Shown here: positions 1 through 6,571 of the stretch, one piece after another
Numbering within the stretch: the first letter of the stretch is position 1
Layout: each line of letters opens with the position of its first letter
Assembly (NCBI GenBank): GCA_947074245.1
Contig: CAMTOW010000103.1
Span: 1-7,084, forward strand
Origin: an uncultured Bacteroidales bacterium
GTDB lineage: Bacteria; Bacteroidota; Bacteroidia; Bacteroidales; JAUNSR01
Reading direction: 5' to 3'
Length of the DNA stretch: 7,084 nucleotides
Notes under the pieces: generated by a model
Told to the model about the DNA's origin: nothing
Seen by the model: the letters and a program-made list of their open reading frames with translations, nothing else
Databases searched by the model: none
Made by a program: the position numbers and the translations under genes

Positions 1-264
1 TTTGGAAAACGTGATGATCGCTTCGGTAAACGTGAAGATCGTCGTGAGAATGGCGAAGGCGGTTTCCGCCCCCGCACGCCTCGTCCGGAAAACGAAAACG
101 GAAACTTCCGTCGCAATTCGGAAGGAAAATTGGAACTTCGCTCCGAAGGTGAATTCAAACCGCGCGGAGAACGTACGTTCAACCCGAATCGCACTTCGTT
201 CCGCCCGAACAATGGCGACAGCTCTCAGGTGAGCCGTCCGAACGATAAAGACGACGACAAATAA
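1..264 (+). CDS. C-terminal tail of an unidentified protein (5'-truncated), Arg/Gly/Asn-rich and low-complexity
   Basis: The first reading frame is open from base 1 and stops at TAA 262-264, giving 87 residues of a gene that begins outside the window. It opens with a tandem seven-residue repeat, FGKRDDR then FGKREDR (bases 1-42), and continues as a disordered, highly charged stretch rich in R, G, N, E, P and F (for example GGFRPRTPRP), ending in an acidic DKDDDK. No folded domain is visible. In Bacteroidetes, tails of this kind are attached to RNA-binding proteins such as DEAD-box RNA helicases and RsuA/RluB-type pseudouridine synthases, so an RNA-related function is a reasonable guess. The visible part cannot decide between these or exclude others. 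The strong terminator directly after the stop supports this frame as the real gene end. Confidence 0.75.
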   Translation, partial: FGKRDDRFGKREDRRENGEGGFRPRTPRPENENGNFRRNSEGKLELRSEGEFKPRGERTFNPNRTSFRPNNGDSSQVSRPNDKDDDK

Positions 265-273
265 ATAATTGAT

Positions 274-313
274 AAGCGCATTCCTGATCTTTCGGATCGG
301 GAATGCGCTTTTT
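274..313 (+). terminator. Rho-independent terminator after the truncated first gene
   Basis: A near-perfect 16-bp stem pairs 274-289 with 295-310 (one T-G wobble). The loop is five bases (290-294), and the 3' arm runs into a T tract at 309-313. It starts 10 bp after the TAA at 262-264, so it closes the upstream unit and separates it from the peptidase gene. Confidence 0.9.
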
Positions 314-336
314 ACATCCCTCTATGACCTCGATCC

Positions 337-367
337 TTTATTCTTTTGAATTCATCGCTTATCTTTG
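337..367 (+). promoter_or_regulatory. Candidate Bacteroidetes-type promoter for the S9 peptidase gene
   Basis: TATCTTTG at 360-367 matches the Bacteroidetes primary sigma -7 consensus TAnnTTTG exactly. A weaker -33-like TTTA lies at 337-340, with a 19-bp spacer. A start about 6-8 bases downstream would give a leader of roughly 35 bases before the ATG at 409. The position just after a terminator and before an isolated gene fits. The -33 match is imperfect. Confidence 0.55.
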
Positions 368-408
368 AGGTCATTATTGTAGATTAATCCAAATTGTAAT
401 TTGTCAGC

Positions 409-2568
409 ATGAAATTCATCAAATCATTATTTATCTTAACCATTGCAGGAATTATGACTGTCGATGCTCAGCAAAAATCTCTGACACTGGATGATCTGAT
501 ACCGGGTGGTAAGACCTACAATCAGTTTCAGCCCGAACGTATTAAATCCCCTGCTTTCTGGGCGGATCGCTTTGTGTTTCGTCAGGGCGACTCCATCATG
601 TCTCGCAATGCGGCCGGATCGTTGATCAAACAACCGGTGATTACGCTCGGAAAACTCAATGAAGCGCTTCAGGCGGATCAGAAAAAAACGTTGAAAGGAT
701 TACCTGCTTTCACGTTCTCAACCGATTCGAAAAAGCCTTATGCGGTTTTCTACAACGATAATTTCATTCTGACATACGATTTTGCAACCAATAAGATCGT
801 CAAGGCGATCCCTTACGCTCAAGGCGATACGGCTTTCGATTTCAATCCGGACGATACGTTCGTCGCGGTCAACAACGGAAACAAACTGTTCATCATTGAT
901 AGCGAAGGAAAACGTACCGAGGTTTCGACCGATGATCCAGGCGATATCGTGTGGGGACAAAGCGTTCACCGCAACGAGTTCGGAATCAACAAAGGAACCT
1001 ATTGGTCTCCGAAAGGAAATCTCCTTGCGTTCTACCGTATGGACGAAACGATGGTACGTGACTATCCCCTCGTGAATGTTGGCGCTCGACAAGGCGAAGT
1101 CGTAAATACGAAATACCCGATGGCGGGAATGACAAGCCACGAAGTGACGGTGGGTGTGTTCGATCCGGCAACCGGCAAAACGGTCTACCTGCAAACCGAA
1201 GGTCCGAAAGATCACTACCTGACCAACATCGCCTGGACTCCCGATCAGAGCAGAATCCTGCTTGCCGAACTCAATCGCGAGCAGAACCACATGGATCTCA
1301 ACGTTTACGATGTGAAGACAGGCAAGAAGCTGAAAACGCTTTTCTCCGAATCTTCCGATAAATATGTAGAGCCGGAGAATCCGGCGATGTTCATCCCGGG
1401 CAACGACGACCGCTTTGTCTGGATGAGCGAAAAAGACGGATACAAACATCTGTATCTGTACGATATGGAAGGGAATCAGATCCGTCAACTCACTTCGGGC
1501 GAATGGGTCGTAAAAGATATCGTGCGCATCGACAAGAAAGGCGAATACATCTACTATCTGTCCAACGAAACAAGCCCGATTGAACAACACTTATACAAAG
1601 TGTCGGTAAAAGATGGCAAACGCACGAAACTGACTGCCGAACCGGGCGTTCACTATCCGCGCCTGAACGCTTCGGCTACGACGTTTGTCGATCAGTATTC
1701 CGCGATCGACGTTCCTTCGAAAGCCGTTTTGGTAAATACGTCCAACGGAAAAACCAATACGCTTCTCGAAAGCGCCAATCCGTACCAAGAATATGCGATG
1801 CCCGAAATTTCGGTCGGTACGATCAAAGCTGCCGACGGTGTGTCGGATCTGTATTATCGTCTCACTACACCGGTCGATTTTGATCCGAATAAGAAATATC
1901 CGGTCATCGTTTATCTCTACAACGGCCCGCATAGCCAGATGATCACCAACAGTTGGCAGGCTGCCATCCGAGGTTGGGACATCTATATGGCTCAGAAGGG
2001 TTACGTGATGTTTACCATCGACGGTCGCGGAACCGATTTCCGCGGACGCGATTTCGAACAGGCGATTCACAAACAGGTCGGTGTGGAAGAAGGCAAAGAT
2101 CAGATGAAAGGGATCGAATTCCTGAAAACGCTTCCATACGTCGATGCCGATCGAATCGGAATCCACGGATGGAGCTACGGAGGATTCATGACGACCAACA
2201 TGTTGCTGACCTATCCCGAAACGTTCAAAGTCGGCGTAGCCGGCGGTCCGGTAATGGACTGGAAACTGTATGAGGTGATGTATGGCGAACGCTACATGGG
2301 CAATCCTGAAACCAATCCGGAAGGATATGAAACAAGCTGTATGCTCGATAAGGCTCAGAACCTGCAAGGGCGTCTTCTCCTTATTCATGGCGATATGGAC
2401 CCTGTGGTGGTGATGCAACACTCCCTGAACTTCCTTCGCAAAAGCGTAGAAGTTGGCGTTTATCCCGATTTCTTCGTCTATCCGGGCCATGAACACAACG
2501 TTCGCGGCAACGACCGGGTGCATCTGCACGAAAAGATCACACGTTATTTCGACGATTATCTGAAATAA
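409..2568 (+). CDS. ptpA: Secreted S9B serine peptidase, probable prolyl tripeptidyl peptidase
   Basis: This is a 719-residue dipeptidyl-peptidase-IV-family enzyme that probably releases Xaa-Xaa-Pro tripeptides from peptide N-termini in the periplasm or at the cell surface. Residues 1-20 form a signal peptide (KFIKS, hydrophobic core, VDA then QQ) with no lipobox Cys. A beta-propeller region (about 40-460) is followed by an alpha/beta-hydrolase domain (about 470-719). The catalytic triad reads Ser589 (GWSYGG), Asp664 (HGDMD) and His696 (GHEHN), with oxyanion Tyr504 in YNGPH. The spacings 85, 75 and 32 equal those I recall for P. gingivalis PtpA (Tyr518, Ser603, Asp678, His710; about 730 residues). 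Glu190 (NEFGI) and Glu622 (LYEVMYGERY) line up with the PtpA residues Glu205 and Glu636 that hold the substrate amino group. That favours tripeptidyl over dipeptidyl activity; classical DPP IV is the main alternative. The ATG has no clear Shine-Dalgarno sequence. It appears monocistronic. Confidence 0.93.
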   Translation: MKFIKSLFILTIAGIMTVDAQQKSLTLDDLIPGGKTYNQFQPERIKSPAFWADRFVFRQGDSIMSRNAAGSLIKQPVITLGKLNEALQADQKKTLKGLPAFTFSTDSKKPYAVFYNDNFILTYDFATNKIVKAIPYAQGDTAFDFNPDDTFVAVNNGNKLFIIDSEGKRTEVSTDDPGDIVWGQSVHRNEFGINKGTYWSPKGNLLAFYRMDETMVRDYPLVNVGARQGEVVNTKYPMAGMTSHEVTVGVFDPATGKTVYLQTEGPKDHYLTNIAWTPDQSRILLAELNREQNHMDLNVYDVKTGKKLKTLFSESSDKYVEPENPAMFIPGNDDRFVWMSEKDGYKHLYLYDMEGNQIRQLTSGEWVVKDIVRIDKKGEYIYYLSNETSPIEQHLYKVSVKDGKRTKLTAEPGVHYPRLNASATTFVDQYSAIDVPSKAVLVNTSNGKTNTLLESANPYQEYAMPEISVGTIKAADGVSDLYYRLTTPVDFDPNKKYPVIVYLYNGPHSQMITNSWQAAIRGWDIYMAQKGYVMFTIDGRGTDFRGRDFEQAIHKQVGVEEGKDQMKGIEFLKTLPYVDADRIGIHGWSYGGFMTTNMLLTYPETFKVGVAGGPVMDWKLYEVMYGERYMGNPETNPEGYETSCMLDKAQNLQGRLLLIHGDMDPVVVMQHSLNFLRKSVEVGVYPDFFVYPGHEHNVRGNDRVHLHEKITRYFDDYLK

Positions 2569-2574
2569 CGGCAT

Positions 2575-2657
2575 CGATCGGTCGCTGAATCCGTTTTACC
2601 GATCGCCCAAGAAGAATCGTTCCGACGATCCTTCGCAATCTGGAGGCTCATCCCTCC
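2575..2657. repeat. Three consecutive small inverted repeats between ptpA and purD
   Basis: Arms 2575-2582 and 2598-2605 pair over 8 bp. Arms 2611-2620 and 2625-2634 pair over 10 positions with one A-C mismatch and a TCCG loop. Arms 2642-2646 and 2653-2657 pair over 5 bp. None is followed by a proper T run, so they are not textbook terminators, although they lie just after the ptpA stop and could slow the polymerase or protect the 3' end of the message. The remainder of the gap up to 2754 holds nothing else I can name. Confidence 0.4.
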
Positions 2658-2664
2658 CTTAGGT

Positions 2665-2698
2665 TTTGAAAAAAAGGATAATCGCACGCATAGGTTCC
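2665..2698 (+). promoter_or_regulatory. Weak candidate promoter for purD
   Basis: TTTG at 2665-2668 is followed after 22 bp by TAGGTTCC (2691-2698). This keeps the TA and TT of the Bacteroidetes -7 box but loses the final TG. It would leave a leader of about 50 bases before the ATG at 2755. A promoter somewhere in this gap is likely, because purD is preceded by a 186-bp spacer, but this exact site is weak. Confidence 0.25.
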
Positions 2699-2754
2699 GT
2701 AATCCTGTCCGGTCGCGCTTTATCTGTTATCATAAATTTTTTATCCTGCTTAAA

Positions 2755-4023
2755 ATGAACATCCTATTATTAGGTTCAGGAGGTCGCGAAAACGCCCTTG
2801 CCTGGAAAATCAGACAGAGTGAAAAAACCGATAAGCTATTCATCGCTCCCGGCAATGCGGGAACGGCTCTTATCGGAGAGAATGTCAACATCTCGGCTAC
2901 CGACTTCGAGAAGCTGAAAGAATTTGCTTTGGCGAACGGCATCGGAATGGTTGTGGTTGGTCCTGAGGATCCGTTGGTAAAAGGGATTTACGATTATTTC
3001 AAAAACGATCCGCAACTGAAGGATATCCCGGTTATCGGTCCTTCTAAAAACGGTGCTCAACTCGAAGGAAGCAAGGATTTCGCGAAAGCGTTTATGGTAC
3101 GCCACGATATCCCGACCGCTGCTTATGGAAGTTTCACGGCCGAAACGTTGGAAGACGGATTCCGTTTCCTGGAGTCTCTTGAAGCACCATACGTACTGAA
3201 AGCCGACGGATTGGCTGCCGGTAAAGGCGTATTGATCCTTCCTACGCTCGAAGAAGCGAAAAAAGAGTTGGAGGGTATGTTGAACGGTATGTTCGGCGAT
3301 GCAAGTAAAACGGTGGTGATCGAAGAGTTTCTTTCCGGTATCGAATGTTCGGTTTTCGTTCTTTCCGATGGTGATTCATACAAAGTATTACCGGTTGCGA
3401 AAGATTACAAACGCATTGGCGAAGGTGACACCGGGTTGAATACCGGTGGTATGGGAGCGGTTTCTCCGGTTCCGTTCGCAGATGAGGTGTTCATGAAAAA
3501 AGTAAACGAACGCATCATCGTTCCGACGATCGAAGGTTTGAAAAAAGAAAACATCGAATACAAAGGTTTCATCTTCCTCGGATTGATCCGTGTGAAAGGA
3601 GAGCCGGTCGTAATCGAATACAACGTTCGCATGGGCGATCCGGAAACGGAAGCCGTTATGTTGCGTATCGACAGCGACTTGGTCGAACTTCTTCAGGCTA
3701 CGGCGGATGGAACGCTCGACAAATGCGAGTTGAAAGAAGATCCGCGTGCTGCCGTAACGGTGATGCTCGTTTCGGGCGGATATCCGGGCGATTATGAAAA
3801 AGGAAAAGTGATCAGCGGATTGGATCAGGTGCAAAACAGCATCGTGTTCCACGCGGGAACGACCGAAAAAGAGGGTCAGATCGTTACCAACGGAGGACGC
3901 GTTATCGCGGTAAGCTCCTACGGTGCGAACAAAGACGAAGCGTTGGCTCAATCGTTCGAAAACGCGCGTAAAATCAATTTCGACGGTAAATATTTCCGTA
4001 GCGATATCGGTTTCGATCTGTAA
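2755..4023 (+). CDS. purD: Phosphoribosylamine--glycine ligase (GAR synthetase)
   Basis: This cytoplasmic enzyme carries out the second step of de novo purine synthesis: 5-phosphoribosylamine + glycine + ATP to glycinamide ribonucleotide + ADP + phosphate. The 422 residues match the usual length. The N-terminal domain starts NILLLGSGGREN and has APGNAGT at 31-37, GPEDPLVKGI at 69-78 and GPSK at 95-98. The ATP-grasp part shows LEGSKDFAK (103-111), LKADGLAAGKGV (148-159), EEFLSGIE (190-197) and LNTGGMGAVSP (228-238). The family signature appears as RMGDPETEA (292-300), and the C-terminal domain includes VMLVSGGYPG (336-345). One oddity is Asn14, where the GGREH(A/T) motif normally has His. The ATG follows an A/T-rich stretch without a Shine-Dalgarno sequence. 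No other purine gene is adjacent; a terminator follows 23 bp after the stop. Confidence 0.97.
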   Translation: MNILLLGSGGRENALAWKIRQSEKTDKLFIAPGNAGTALIGENVNISATDFEKLKEFALANGIGMVVVGPEDPLVKGIYDYFKNDPQLKDIPVIGPSKNGAQLEGSKDFAKAFMVRHDIPTAAYGSFTAETLEDGFRFLESLEAPYVLKADGLAAGKGVLILPTLEEAKKELEGMLNGMFGDASKTVVIEEFLSGIECSVFVLSDGDSYKVLPVAKDYKRIGEGDTGLNTGGMGAVSPVPFADEVFMKKVNERIIVPTIEGLKKENIEYKGFIFLGLIRVKGEPVVIEYNVRMGDPETEAVMLRIDSDLVELLQATADGTLDKCELKEDPRAAVTVMLVSGGYPGDYEKGKVISGLDQVQNSIVFHAGTTEKEGQIVTNGGRVIAVSSYGANKDEALAQSFENARKINFDGKYFRSDIGFDL

Positions 4024-4046
4024 AAGAAATTTTTTATAGTATCTTT

Positions 4047-4096
4047 AAACGGTTTGTTGCATACTCCCCTTCCGGAGATTGCGACAAGCCGTTTTT
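4047..4096 (+). terminator. Rho-independent terminator after purD
   Basis: The arms AAACGGTTTGT (4047-4057) and ACAAGCCGTTT (4084-4094) pair over 11 bp with one T-G wobble. The stem continues through TGCA/TGCG and, after a 2x2 internal loop, CTCC/GGAG, capped by a six-base loop. A T run ends at 4096. It lies between purD and the next gene, so transcription of 4118-5113 probably needs read-through or its own promoter. Confidence 0.85.
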
Positions 4097-4117
4097 ATAT
4101 GATAAGAAGTTAATAGA

Positions 4118-5113
4118 ATGAGCAATAGTCTGACCGCAATATCCCGTAGCCGGGTCACCGGGCCACTCTCCGTCCTGATCGCGATGGCGATCACGTTTTT
4201 CATCTCACTCTTTCCGGTCCGCTATCTGTCTTCGACACAACCGGCCAATGAGGTTTGGCTCCATATCCTCAATTTCAACCTGACATGGCCTGTTCTTTCG
4301 AAATGGATCAACTTTGCCGTGATGATGTTCTGCGGATGGGGGTTGTATAAGATCAACGATCTTTTCGGTTTGAGTCGTTTCCGGACCAATCTTCAGCTTC
4401 TCTTCTATATCCTGTTCTATATTGGCAATCCTTCCCTTTTCTTTACATCCGAAGGCACATTCGCCGCGCTGTTCATTCTCGGATCTCTCTTTTTCCTGTT
4501 TTCAACCTATCAGCAGTCGATCGTCTCGCAATACGGATTCCTGATCGGGATATCCTTGGGTACGATGGCACTCTTCTGGACGAAGGGATTGCTTTATATA
4601 CCCATCTTCATCATCGGTCTCTCTTTCATGAGAGCGCTCAACTTCCGTTCTTTTCTGGCTGTATTGCTGGGTGTGATCGCTATATTCTGGCTCCAATTCG
4701 CCGTGAATTATTTCATGGACTCCACCGATCAGTTCTTCGCTCAGTTCAAAGACCTGTTTCGGTTCACGATTCCGGACTTCACCCGCCTTCCACGCGTCAT
4801 TCAGGGCAATATCCTGTTGACGTTTGTTCTCGGACTCATCTCCGGCATCAACTTGCTGATCAATAATTTCAAAGAAAAAGTACGTACGCAGGTTTGTTAT
4901 AACTTCGTCATTCTGCTCAGCACGGTGGCATCGCTGCTGACCTTCTTTGATTCACGCCACATGATCGGACATCTTACGCTCATGTATTTCACCATCGCGT
5001 TCCTCGCTTCAAGCGTATTCACGTCGGCTACCTCGCGCGGCACGACGATTCTCTTCTATCTCCTGCTGATTCTTTACTCGGGGTCATTCGCCTGGATCAC
5101 ATTCGGACTGTAA
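4118..5113 (+). CDS. Polytopic inner-membrane protein of unknown function
   Basis: This 331-residue, strongly hydrophobic protein has about 9-11 predicted membrane segments by eye: near 15-33, 60-78, 90-105, 112-130, 138-155, 157-172, 177-197, 230-248, 259-277, 282-302 and 308-326. I cannot see a catalytic motif. Distinctive parts are a polar loop at about 199-228 (MDSTDQFFAQF onward, then DFTRLPR), a short cationic loop NNFKEKVRT (249-257) and FDSRHMIGH (277-285) before the last helices. The architecture and the FW...LLYIP segment (153-162) resemble, from memory, Bacteroidetes DUF6427-type membrane proteins, but I would not assign it without a profile search. The ATG follows an A/G-rich AAGAAG about 11 bases upstream. 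yqaA follows on the same strand after 101 bp with no terminator, so the two may be co-transcribed. Confidence 0.85.
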   Translation: MSNSLTAISRSRVTGPLSVLIAMAITFFISLFPVRYLSSTQPANEVWLHILNFNLTWPVLSKWINFAVMMFCGWGLYKINDLFGLSRFRTNLQLLFYILFYIGNPSLFFTSEGTFAALFILGSLFFLFSTYQQSIVSQYGFLIGISLGTMALFWTKGLLYIPIFIIGLSFMRALNFRSFLAVLLGVIAIFWLQFAVNYFMDSTDQFFAQFKDLFRFTIPDFTRLPRVIQGNILLTFVLGLISGINLLINNFKEKVRTQVCYNFVILLSTVASLLTFFDSRHMIGHLTLMYFTIAFLASSVFTSATSRGTTILFYLLLILYSGSFAWITFGL

Positions 5114-5214
5114 GTTCGCAGCTTACGACTCCAACAAAGCGACGGGACGATAAAGAAACGGAGATTTAAACATTCAACTTCGGATATGATCCATTAACGA
5201 AACCGAACGAAAAC

Positions 5215-5679
5215 ATGGAAACATTGGTTCATCTGGGATACATCGGGATGTTTCTGGCTGCCTTTCTTTCAGGAAGCCTCGTTCCCGCCAATTCCGAAAT
5301 CGTATTGAGCGCCCTGATGGCGGTCGGTCTCGACAAATGGAAGCTGGTGGCTTTCGCTACGGCCGGCAATCTGCTCGGCGGGATAACCAGTTACTACATC
5401 GGTTATTTGGGAAAGATCGACTGGATCACACGACATACCCGAATCACGACCGAACGGATTGAAAAATTCCGAACGTTCCTCAACGGAAGAGGTGCCTGGA
5501 TCGCCTACTTCGTCTTCATCCCTTTCGTAGGCGACGTAATCATTCTCGTATTCGGGCTGATGCGCTCCAACATCGTAATCGTAACGATAGCGATGTTTCT
5601 GGGCAAACTCACCAAATACGTACTCTGGATGTATCTTTCTCTCGAATTCATCCATCTCATCGAGCATTTCCACAAATGA
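5215..5679 (+). CDS. yqaA: YqaA-type DedA/VTT family membrane protein
   Basis: This 154-residue inner-membrane protein is close in length to E. coli YqaA (about 140). The sequence shows the short DedA/VTT pattern: GYIGMFLAAFLSG (8-20), VPANSE (23-28) in the first re-entrant region, TAGNLLGG (49-56), an amphipathic cytoplasmic section with RITTERIEKFR (76-86), then GRGAW (91-95) and IPFVGD (102-107). Hydrophobic helices lie at about 41-63, 95-117 and 119-140. DedA relatives are linked to lipid-carrier (undecaprenyl phosphate) or phospholipid translocation and to membrane-potential homeostasis; the substrate of the YqaA branch is not established, so no specific function is claimed. No Shine-Dalgarno sequence is evident, but the upstream region is A-rich. 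Its stop faces the mnmD stop across 11 bp. Confidence 0.88.
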   Translation: METLVHLGYIGMFLAAFLSGSLVPANSEIVLSALMAVGLDKWKLVAFATAGNLLGGITSYYIGYLGKIDWITRHTRITTERIEKFRTFLNGRGAWIAYFVFIPFVGDVIILVFGLMRSNIVIVTIAMFLGKLTKYVLWMYLSLEFIHLIEHFHK

Positions 5680-5690
5680 TTCCCGATACG

Positions 5691-6365
5691 CTACGATAAG
5701 ATCTTGGTTCCGCGAATCATCTCTCGCTTCCCGGGAGGTCCCGGAATCCGCTCCATCCGTAATCCCGCTTCCTGAAAACCTCTTCGTACGACTCCTTTCG
5801 CACAATAGGTCGTCAACACGGCATCCGGATTCATCGCCTGGCTGATCTTCCGGTAAATCTCCTCATTCCACATCTCCGGCTGCTTGTCGGGGGCGAACGC
5901 GTCGTAATAGACTACGTCATACGTTTCAGGCAGTTCGTCTTTAGTCAGATCGAATATCTTCTTTTCCAAGACGAAACCAGGCACGATCTCTGTCGGCACG
6001 TCCCAGGGCGCCTCATGCAATGCGATATACAGTTCGGCATGTTCAGGAGCGAGCGTAGCACCGTAATTCAACTGTCGGATCTGCTCCATGGGCAGCGGAT
6101 ATAGTTCGAGCGTTGTATAACGGATTTCGCATCCGCTACGGATATGTTCCAGCAACGTCAGGAAAGCGTTCAGTCCGGTTCCGAAACCAACCTCTAGCAC
6201 CTCTACCCGTTCCGCTCCGCGATGCTGCAACGCTTCCCGGATATAAACGTGGGATGCCTCAATACCGGCTCCGTTCACCGAATGATAATGTTCGTCTATC
6301 TCAGGAATATATAGTGTGTAAGTCCCGTCTGCGGTCAGCTCGGGTTCTCGTTTGAAACTTTTCAT
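5691..6365 (-). CDS. mnmD: tRNA wobble-uridine methyltransferase MnmD (stand-alone MnmC2 domain)
   Basis: This SAM-dependent enzyme methylates 5-aminomethyl-(2-thio)uridine at position 34 of certain tRNAs to the mnm5 form, after MnmE/MnmG have acted. In E. coli the activity is the N-terminal half of the bifunctional MnmC; here it stands alone, with no FAD oxidase domain. Starting at ATG 6365 the protein has 224 residues: substrate-side motif DEHYHSVNGA (24-33), SAM loop LEVGFGTGLNAF (57-68), TTLELYPL (84-91), DAFAPDKQPEMW (155-166), TTYCAKGVVRR (184-194) and the terminal PG-PGKREMIRGTK signature. An upstream in-frame TTG at 6389 would add eight residues (RINRLF), but the ATG start agrees better with the family N-terminus. 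It is separated from the upstream aquaporin by a terminator, so it is probably transcribed alone. Confidence 0.95.
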   Translation of the reverse strand: MKSFKREPELTADGTYTLYIPEIDEHYHSVNGAGIEASHVYIREALQHRGAERVEVLEVGFGTGLNAFLTLLEHIRSGCEIRYTTLELYPLPMEQIRQLNYGATLAPEHAELYIALHEAPWDVPTEIVPGFVLEKKIFDLTKDELPETYDVVYYDAFAPDKQPEMWNEEIYRKISQAMNPDAVLTTYCAKGVVRRGFQEAGLRMERIPGPPGKREMIRGTKILS

Positions 6366-6386
6366 AAATAATCGGTTTATTCGCCG

Positions 6387-6415
6387 CAAAGGAAAGAAAT
6401 AAATCGCTTCGCAAC
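6387..6415 (-). promoter_or_regulatory. Candidate promoter for mnmD
   Basis: Read on the minus strand, TTCCTTTG (6394-6387) is one base from the Bacteroidetes -7 box TAnnTTTG. A GTTG -33-like element (6415-6412) lies 17 bp upstream. This leaves about 21 bases to the ATG at 6365. It sits downstream of the aquaporin terminator, where a separate mnmD promoter is needed. Both boxes are imperfect. Confidence 0.35.
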
Positions 6416-6453
6416 CGCTTGCCCGAAGGAATTAATCTTTTCACGACTAAAAC

Positions 6454-6499
6454 AAAAAAGACCTCTTTCCGAGATGAAAAACATCCCGGAAGAGGTCTT
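6454..6499 (-). terminator. Rho-independent terminator of the aquaporin transcript (minus strand)
   Basis: Ten-base arms 6458-6467 and 6490-6499 pair perfectly (AAGACCTCTT/AAGAGGTCTT). The stem continues, past a bulge and a mismatch, with CCG/CGG and GATG/CATC to a five-base loop at 6477-6481. On the minus strand the stem is followed by a T run (6459-6454) and another T-rich stretch. It ends transcripts coming from the aquaporin gene before mnmD. Confidence 0.88.
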
Positions 6500-6508
6500 G
6501 ATATGATG

Positions 6509-6561
6509 TTGACCGACCCGGTAAGACCCAAACCCTTTCATAGGTCTCACTCACCGGTCAA
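6509..6561. repeat. Nested inverted repeat between the aquaporin stop and its terminator
   Basis: Outer arms TTGACCG (6509-6515) and CGGTCAA (6555-6561) are perfect 7-bp complements. Inner arms AGACC (6524-6528) and GGTCT (6543-6547) are perfect 5-bp complements. A competing 8-bp pairing on the minus strand joins CCGGTGAG and CTTACCGG (one G-T wobble). The element lies in the aquaporin 3' untranslated region, 11 bp past the stop, and has no T run of its own. The role is unknown: it could be an RNA-stability structure, a small RNA or a protein-binding site. Confidence 0.5.
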
Positions 6562-6571
6562 ACGATTTGTA

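Noticed and set aside
2..232. Open frame in the second frame at the window start
   Set aside because: Its composition is unlike a protein of this organism. Frame 1 gives a sensible repeat-containing tail that ends just before a terminator.
1591..2574. Long open frame antisense to the peptidase gene (327 codons), with another at 718-1590
   Set aside because: Both lie exactly opposite the ptpA coding frame, have no recognisable domains and start at arbitrary points. They result from the codon usage of the real gene.
4040..4047. TATCTTTA as a -7 promoter box for the gene at 4118
   Set aside because: There is no acceptable -33 element upstream, and a transcript from it would begin just inside the purD terminator hairpin.
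5108..5128. Small GTAAG/CTTAC hairpin overlapping the stop of the membrane-protein gene
   Set aside because: It has only a 5-bp stem and no T tract, so it is not a credible terminator.
5269..5805. Minus-strand open frame of 178 codons spanning the yqaA/mnmD junction
   Set aside because: It overlaps two well-supported genes, and its composition is charged and non-homologous. It is an out-of-frame shadow.
6366..6389. TTG start at 6389 giving MnmD eight extra residues
   Set aside because: The ATG at 6365 fits the family N-terminus. The extension would overlap the candidate promoter and has no ribosome binding site.
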